In this document: piece after piece, positions 34,221 through 38,393 of the stretch
Layout of the letters: the number at the start of each line of letters is the position of its first letter
How positions within the stretch are numbered: the first letter of the stretch is position 1
Assembly (NCBI GenBank): GCA_000434735.1
Contig: FR881214.1
Coordinates: forward strand, 1-38,393
DNA: 38,393 bases
Source of the DNA: Bacteroides sp. CAG:530
Lineage (GTDB): Bacteria > Bacteroidota > Bacteroidia > Bacteroidales > Bacteroidaceae
Direction: 5' to 3'
Program-made: the position numbers and the translations under genes
Notes under the pieces: generated by a model
Seen by the model: only the letters and a program-made list of their open reading frames with translations
The model's database searches: none
What the model was told of the DNA's origin: nothing

Positions 34221-36755
34221 ATGAATAACGTTTTTAATCTATTGTGCGTGGGAGCGTTTTCTTTTGGCTTGCTTGCAGCCAATGCTGAGGCTCCCAGACT
34301 GAGGAAAAAGAAGAAAGATGCCACAGAGCAGGCGGATACAGTGAAAAAAGAAAAAGTGTCCGATTATAAAAAGCTATTGAAGGATGCAAAGACTACCGAA
34401 GGAATGTTCAAAATTCATCAGGTGAAGGACAAATATTATTTTGAAATTCCCAAGAATCTGTTGAAAAGAGACTTTATGATTTCTTCGCGCGTGTCTAGCA
34501 CCAGCAACAATAAGGATGTGGCTGCCGGCCAGATGCCTAAAAATCCGGTAGTAGTTACTTTCTCTACCGACGAGAAGAAGCTGTTCATGCATAAAAGAAT
34601 GCTGCGTAACTTATGCGACACTACTTCTGTTATGTACAAGGCTTTTCAGCGAAATTATTCCGACCCTATCTGGGAGGCATATAAGATAGAAAGTGTTTCG
34701 CCGGATTCTTCGGCTTACGTTGTAGATATGACTTCGCTGTTCATTACAGACGTGCCTGAGTTCAGCCCCTTCCGAGGTGGAAACATCATGGATATTCTGT
34801 CTAAGAAGAAACCTTTGTCGGGAAGTCTGTCATCGTCAAAGTCGTATATTCTGGGCATGAAGTGTTTTCCGCAAAACATCAACATCAAGTCTCTGATGAG
34901 TTATTCGGTAGACGGAAATCCGTTTACTGTGACCATGACGCGTAACATTATTTTGTTGCCGGAACAGACTATGCGTCCACGTTATAGCGATTCGCGCATA
35001 GGATACTTTGATGAGGGTAAATACTTCTTTACCGAAAAGAAAGACGGATTGCAGGAGTTTTCGCTAATCAACCGTTGGGACTTGCAGCCTAAAGCGGAAG
35101 ACTTACAGAGATACAAGGATGGCCAAATGGTAGAACCACAGAAACCTATAGTGTATTATGTAGATACGGCTATTCCCGAAAAATGGAGAAAGTACATCAA
35201 AAAGGGAATTGAAGACTGGCAGGAAGCTTTTGAGGAAATAGGATTCAAGAATGCTATCGTGGCAAAGGATTATCCGAAGGATGATCCAGACTTCGATCCA
35301 GATGACATACGTTACAGTTGCTACCGTATGATTGCCACTCCAGAGGAAAATTCCATGGGCCCTTCTTGCGTTGACCCTCGTTCGGGAGAAATCATTCAGG
35401 GCGATGTGTTGTTCTATTCTAACGTGGTGAAACTGCTGCATAACTGGCGTTTCGTGCAGACTGCAGCTGTAGACCCTAAAGTAAGAAAACCGGTGTTCGA
35501 TGACGAGACTATGGGAAGTGCCTTGCGCTATGTGGCCGCTCATGAAATTGGTCATACGTTGGGCTTGATGCATAACTTCGGAGCATCGTATTCTTATCCG
35601 GTAGACTCTTTGCGTTCGGCTTCGTTTACCCAAAAATACGGAACCACTCCATCTATTATGGATTACACCCGCTTCAACTATGTCGCTCAGCCGGGCGATA
35701 AAGGTGTGGCTTTGATGCCACCGCATCTGGGTGTGTATGATAAGTATGCCATTAAGTGGGGATATAAGCCAATTTTCGAGGCTTCAACGCCCGAGGAAGA
35801 GAAGAGTGTACTGAACGCTTGGATTAAGGAGAAAGAAAACGATCCTATGTATAAGTATGGTCCGCAGCCGTTTATCAATGAACTCGACCCTTCTTGCAAG
35901 TCGGAAGATATTGGAGATAATGCGGTGAAAGCAGGTGAGTACGGAATGAAAAACCTGAAGGTTATCATGAAAAACCTTCCTGAGTGGACTAAGGAAGACG
36001 ATAACGATTACACTCGTCTCTCTGATGCTTATCGTGAGGTGGTGATGCAGATGCAGCGTTATTTGCTTCATGCCATGGTTTCTGTAGGAGGTATTTATTT
36101 GGATGAACCGCGTAGAGACAATACAAAACAGATAATCCGTTTCGTGCCTAAAGAAGAGCAAAAGGCAGCTTTGAAGTTTACATTAGAAACTATGATGGAT
36201 TTGCCTAACTGGTTGCTCGATAAGAATGTGATAGACCGAATAGGTCCTGTATATTCACCTCTTACACTGCAGTCTATCATTGTGAGCCGATTGTTCTTTA
36301 CTTCCATCACTTCCAGCTTGGCGTTGTTCGAAGAACTTGACCCTAAGAACGCTTACCGTTATGTAGATTTCATGGACGATTTCTATAATTTCGTATGGAA
36401 GAAAACTAAGGCAGGAGCTAATTTGAACATGTACGATTGCAATTTGCAGATAGCTTATGTAGATAAACTTCTGGATGCTACAGGACTGGGTGCTAATAAG
36501 GCAGGCTCTCCATTTGGACTCAAGAACTTGAACGAAGTTGAGAAGCAGTTGATGACAGACAACATAGACTGGCAGAAGGCTGGCTTTGAGTTTAATACGA
36601 TGGGTACTACAGAGATGGTGAAAAACGCTGCGGTTTATCAAAAGTTGCAAGAAGCTTATAGCTTGCTGAAGAACCGCATGGCAACAGGCAACGCTTATAC
36701 GCGTGCTCATTATCAAAACCTTGTATTCAAGATTAAACGAGCGTTAGAGAAATAA
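34221..36755 (+). CDS. Metzincin-type zinc metalloprotease with DUF5117/DUF5118-like domains
   Basis: This 844-aa exported protease has a signal peptide (about 1-24, ending AANAEA), a basic KKKK stretch after it, a DUF5118-like segment (about 45-90), a DUF5117-like domain (about 90-290), and a catalytic domain with the full metzincin site HEIGHTLGLMH (His441, Glu442, His445, His451) and Met-turn SIMDY (Met480). A large helical C-terminal domain (about 560-844) follows. No lipobox is seen, so it is probably periplasmic or secreted. It closes the operon, 22 nt after the lipoprotein gene, and probably cuts proteins or peptides handled by the SusCD system. Confidence 0.88.
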   Translation: MNNVFNLLCVGAFSFGLLAANAEAPRLRKKKKDATEQADTVKKEKVSDYKKLLKDAKTTEGMFKIHQVKDKYYFEIPKNLLKRDFMISSRVSSTSNNKDVAAGQMPKNPVVVTFSTDEKKLFMHKRMLRNLCDTTSVMYKAFQRNYSDPIWEAYKIESVSPDSSAYVVDMTSLFITDVPEFSPFRGGNIMDILSKKKPLSGSLSSSKSYILGMKCFPQNINIKSLMSYSVDGNPFTVTMTRNIILLPEQTMRPRYSDSRIGYFDEGKYFFTEKKDGLQEFSLINRWDLQPKAEDLQRYKDGQMVEPQKPIVYYVDTAIPEKWRKYIKKGIEDWQEAFEEIGFKNAIVAKDYPKDDPDFDPDDIRYSCYRMIATPEENSMGPSCVDPRSGEIIQGDVLFYSNVVKLLHNWRFVQTAAVDPKVRKPVFDDETMGSALRYVAAHEIGHTLGLMHNFGASYSYPVDSLRSASFTQKYGTTPSIMDYTRFNYVAQPGDKGVALMPPHLGVYDKYAIKWGYKPIFEASTPEEEKSVLNAWIKEKENDPMYKYGPQPFINELDPSCKSEDIGDNAVKAGEYGMKNLKVIMKNLPEWTKEDDNDYTRLSDAYREVVMQMQRYLLHAMVSVGGIYLDEPRRDNTKQIIRFVPKEEQKAALKFTLETMMDLPNWLLDKNVIDRIGPVYSPLTLQSIIVSRLFFTSITSSLALFEELDPKNAYRYVDFMDDFYNFVWKKTKAGANLNMYDCNLQIAYVDKLLDATGLGANKAGSPFGLKNLNEVEKQLMTDNIDWQKAGFEFNTMGTTEMVKNAAVYQKLQEAYSLLKNRMATGNAYTRAHYQNLVFKIKRALEK

Positions 36756-36775
36756 GTATATGGCTGCAAACAGCG

Positions 36776-36810
36776 AAAAATAGAATGCGAACATCGCATT
36801 CTATTTTTTT
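36776..36810 (+). terminator. Strong terminator of the protease operon
   Basis: A perfect 15-bp stem (36776-36790 with 36794-36808, 3-nt loop ACA) with an A-rich start and T-rich end lies 20 nt after the protease stop codon. Its core GAATGCGA/TCGCATTC recurs in the hairpin at 10764. Confidence 0.92.
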
Positions 36811-36821
36811 TACTGCCCCCC

Positions 36822-37066
36822 AATTATGAGGCCGATTTTGAAATAATATATACAGACGTAACATAGGCGAATGTGGAGTGGAGTATCACAGACGCTTTAC
36901 CAAATGAGAACGGTTTGCACCGATGCTTTCCTCCAGAAGAGCATATTGTGCCAGTAGAACACCCGATTCTGATATTACTTCTTATACTTATAACGTAAGT
37001 ACTTATGATAAGCCCAATATCACTGGCAATGGCATTTATATGCGTCATGTGAATCATACCTTATAA
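36822..37066 (+). pseudogene. Decayed coding remnant, family not recognised
   Basis: From 36822 one frame reads protein-like (NYEADFEIIYTDVT, an in-frame TAG, then ANVEWSITDALPNENGLHRC and FPPEEHIVPVEHP). After about 36980 the sense continues in another frame as SDITSYTYNVSTYDKPNITG followed by NGIYMRHVNHTL, and ends at TAA 37064-37066. One stop plus one frameshift within about 80 codons looks like the 3' remnant of a lost gene. I do not recognise the family. The longest intact piece is a 47-codon frame from ATG 36923. Confidence 0.4.
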
Positions 37067-37122
37067 TCTTGGTAAAATTTACTTTTTTTTGTATCATCCT
37101 GTACATTAAAATATTTCCAATA

Positions 37123-37152
37123 GTTGGTTTTCGAAAGATTTATCTACATTTG
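37123..37152 (+). promoter_or_regulatory. Bacteroides-type promoter of the ECF sigma gene
   Basis: GTTG (37123-37126), an 18-nt spacer and TACATTTG (37145-37152) fit the -33/-7 consensus. Two more TAnnTTTG boxes follow (37158-37165 and 37240-37247), each inside a copy of GTATA(C/T)TTTTGATAG. The leader would be over 120 nt from any of them. Confidence 0.55.
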
Positions 37153-37374
37153 CGGTATACTTTTGATAGCATCTCTGCATATTTCCGTATATTGGTTAAA
37201 TGGCTATAGTGTTATGACATTACAACTTAGTATACTGTATATTTTTGATAGTAAGTTATTTAATCAATTTGTTATAATTGGAATATTATGAGTATTTCTT
37301 AACGTAAGTTAGTGATTTTGTTATAAAAGTTAGTTTTAAATTACTTTTCTTAGTTATGAGGAGGGTTTGGTGTA

Positions 37375-37986
37375 ATGTATATGTTTACAGACGACAAGTT
37401 ATTATTGCAGGCTATCAAAAATGGGAACAATCATGCTTTTGAGTTTCTATTCAAAGAATATTATCCACGATTGAGGGGATATGCTTTACGATTTTTGCAT
37501 GACGATGAAACCGTACGTGATATTATACAAGAGTGTTTCATGAAATTTTGGGAAAAACGGAATTTGATCGAAGCTGTTTCTTTATCCTCTCTGCTATTTG
37601 CTATGGTTCGCAATGCGTGTATGAATTACCTGAAACATTTACAACTAGTTGAACAGCAACCTTTGGATTATCTTAAGGTGATGCCTGGCAAAGAAGAATT
37701 ATATTGTTGGGACTTTCAACTAGCCCCAGAACATGCTTTGTTATATGAAGAACTTCAACATGAAGTTTCCTTAGTTATTAACAAGTTACCAGAGCGCTGT
37801 CGTGAAGTGTTTATAATGAGCCGTTTCAAGAAGATGAAAAATCGTGAAATAGCTGTAGCTTTACAGATATCAACAACAGCGGTAGAAAAACATATCTCGA
37901 AAGCTTTGAAACAGTTTGCCGATCATTTTAAAAAACGATATCCGCTAGACGTATATATTGCGATCCTTGCTTGGATTTTAGAATAA
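37375..37986 (+). CDS. ECF-type RNA polymerase sigma factor
   Basis: This 203-aa sigma-70-family factor of the Bacteroidota ECF type has region 2 (about 12-85, with FEFLFKEYYPRLRGYALRFL, IIQECFMKFWEK and LLFAMVRNACMNYLK) and region 4 (about 130-185, with LPERCREVFIMSRFKKMKNREIAVALQISTTAVEKHISKAL). A clear Shine-Dalgarno AGGAGGG (37359-37365) lies 9 nt before ATG 37375, unusual for this phylum, and supports this start over the ATG at 37381. Such factors normally precede a FecR-type anti-sigma and a susC gene. No FecR-like frame follows in the remaining 400 bp. Confidence 0.93.
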   Translation: MYMFTDDKLLLQAIKNGNNHAFEFLFKEYYPRLRGYALRFLHDDETVRDIIQECFMKFWEKRNLIEAVSLSSLLFAMVRNACMNYLKHLQLVEQQPLDYLKVMPGKEELYCWDFQLAPEHALLYEELQHEVSLVINKLPERCREVFIMSRFKKMKNREIAVALQISTTAVEKHISKALKQFADHFKKRYPLDVYIAILAWILE

Positions 37987-38088
37987 TAATGTTTGTCTAA
38001 TATTAAAGTTGTTCCCAAATAGTTAGAACGATTAAGTATCTACTCTTTTTTTATCGACTCCATGTTTCCTGAGTTGTTCTAGTTTTTT

Positions 38089-38143
38089 CACCTTGGCATA
38101 AGAGTGTTGCTAAGGTGTAGTAGTTTTCTTATGCCAACGCTCT
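38089..38143. repeat. Mutually exclusive hairpins downstream of the sigma factor gene
   Basis: CACCTTGGCA (38089-38098) can pair with TGCTAAGGTG (38108-38117). Alternatively TTGGCATAAGA (38093-38103) pairs perfectly with TCTTATGCCAA (38127-38137), and AGAGTGTTG (38101-38109) with CAACGCTCT (38135-38143). The first stem is followed by TAGTAGTTTT and could act as a weak terminator for the sigma gene. The arrangement also resembles an attenuator. Confidence 0.5.
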
Positions 38144-38290
38144 ATGTTCTTATAAAAAACTCTATTTGATAACGTTAATACTTGCTTTTACAAACAAATC
38201 ATCCATAATACGTTGTTTATGAAATGATGATTTATTAGTAGACCGCAATGATTCGATATTGATTGGGTGGTTGAATATTTTACAAATCTT

Positions 38291-38393
38291 ATGAAAACAC
38301 ACTTTTATGGAAGAAAAATTGCGATTATTGGGTTGGGTAAATATAGAAATAGTTGTTATATACCTGTTGGCGGAATTAAAATAGCGCATATTT
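38291..38393 (+). CDS. Possible 5' end of an ORF running off the window
   Basis: An open frame from ATG 38291 (MKTHFYGRKIAIIGLGKYRN...) has no stop before the window ends, after 34 codons. There is no ribosome-binding site or recognisable domain, and the DNA is AT-rich, so it may be chance. The rest of 37987-38290 shows no gene I can support. Confidence 0.15.
   Translation, partial: MKTHFYGRKIAIIGLGKYRNSCYIPVGGIKIAHI

Noticed and set aside
35103..35726. 207-aa minus-strand open frame inside the metzincin gene
   Set aside because: It is antisense to the catalytic domain with its intact HEIGHTLGLMH. It has no domain and no start signals.
36824..37057. 77-aa minus-strand open frame after the protease operon
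   Set aside because: The plus strand gives more protein-like sense here, as a remnant. The minus frame is Ser/Ile-rich with no motif.
38008..38160. Minus-strand Lys-rich reading (FYKNIERWHKKTTTP, a TAG, then QHSYAKVKKLEQLRKHGVDKK) suggesting a decayed mobile-element gene
   Set aside because: There are only about 50 codons with an internal stop, A-rich DNA favours Lys by chance, and no family could be recognised. A translated search would settle it.
38162..38389. 75-aa minus-strand open frame at the window end
   Set aside because: It is AT-rich and Asn/Ser/Ile-rich, with no ribosome-binding site and no recognisable motif. Chance is likely.

Overview
The window is chromosomal DNA from a member of the Bacteroidales (Bacteroidota). 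The evidence is two SusC/SusD-type outer-membrane import loci, RagB/SusD lipoproteins, a Bacteroidota-type ECF sigma factor, a GuaD-like deaminase, and several promoters of the Bacteroides type (TTG about 18-20 nt before TAnnTTTG) with few Shine-Dalgarno sequences. I cannot place it below order level from sequence alone.

Layout. 1-340: a terminator from an upstream gene, then non-coding DNA. 341-6042 (minus): a four-gene export operon, TolC-like channel, HlyD-type adaptor, LolD/MacB-type ATPase and FtsX/MacB-type permease. It is divergent from a two-component pair at 6267-7683 (plus), whose regulator is an NtrC-like protein without its AAA+ domain. 7753-7828 (minus): tRNA-Lys(UUU). 8141-10652 (plus): a YugP-like membrane zinc peptidase, hisS and a Pth2-type peptidyl-tRNA hydrolase. 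10987-12345 (minus): rmuC. 12585-14537 (plus): groES-groEL, behind a sequence that closely matches a sigma-54 promoter. 14643-23259 (minus): a four-gene operon starting with a calcineurin-like phosphoesterase lipoprotein, then SusC, SusD and a BACON/OB-fold surface lipoprotein, probably importing a phosphorylated substrate.

23290-23728 is intergenic and holds a striking nested repeat: three 22-nt tandem units enclosed by about 30-bp inverted arms. 23729-26090 (minus): a three-gene operon of a compact ABC-type ATPase, a DUF4435/TOPRIM-like protein and a guanine deaminase. The first two resemble the gene pair of the PARIS anti-phage system. Divergent from it is an SF1 helicase of the UPF1/IGHMBP2 type (26223-28115). 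28496-36755 (plus): a second SusC/SusD operon, with a frameshift in susC, a metallohydrolase-family lipoprotein that lacks its HExxH site, and a large metzincin-type zinc protease. This looks like a peptide or protein utilisation locus. 36756-37374 holds a strong terminator, a decayed coding remnant and tandem candidate promoters. 37375-37986 (plus) is an ECF sigma factor, and the last 400 bp are AT-rich, with mutually exclusive hairpins and no clear gene.

No intact insertion sequence, CRISPR array, integrase or rRNA gene is present. The best leads are the ATPase-TOPRIM-deaminase operon, the sigma-54-like groESL promoter, the regulator that lost its AAA+ domain, the 22-nt repeat element and the phosphoesterase-led SusCD locus.
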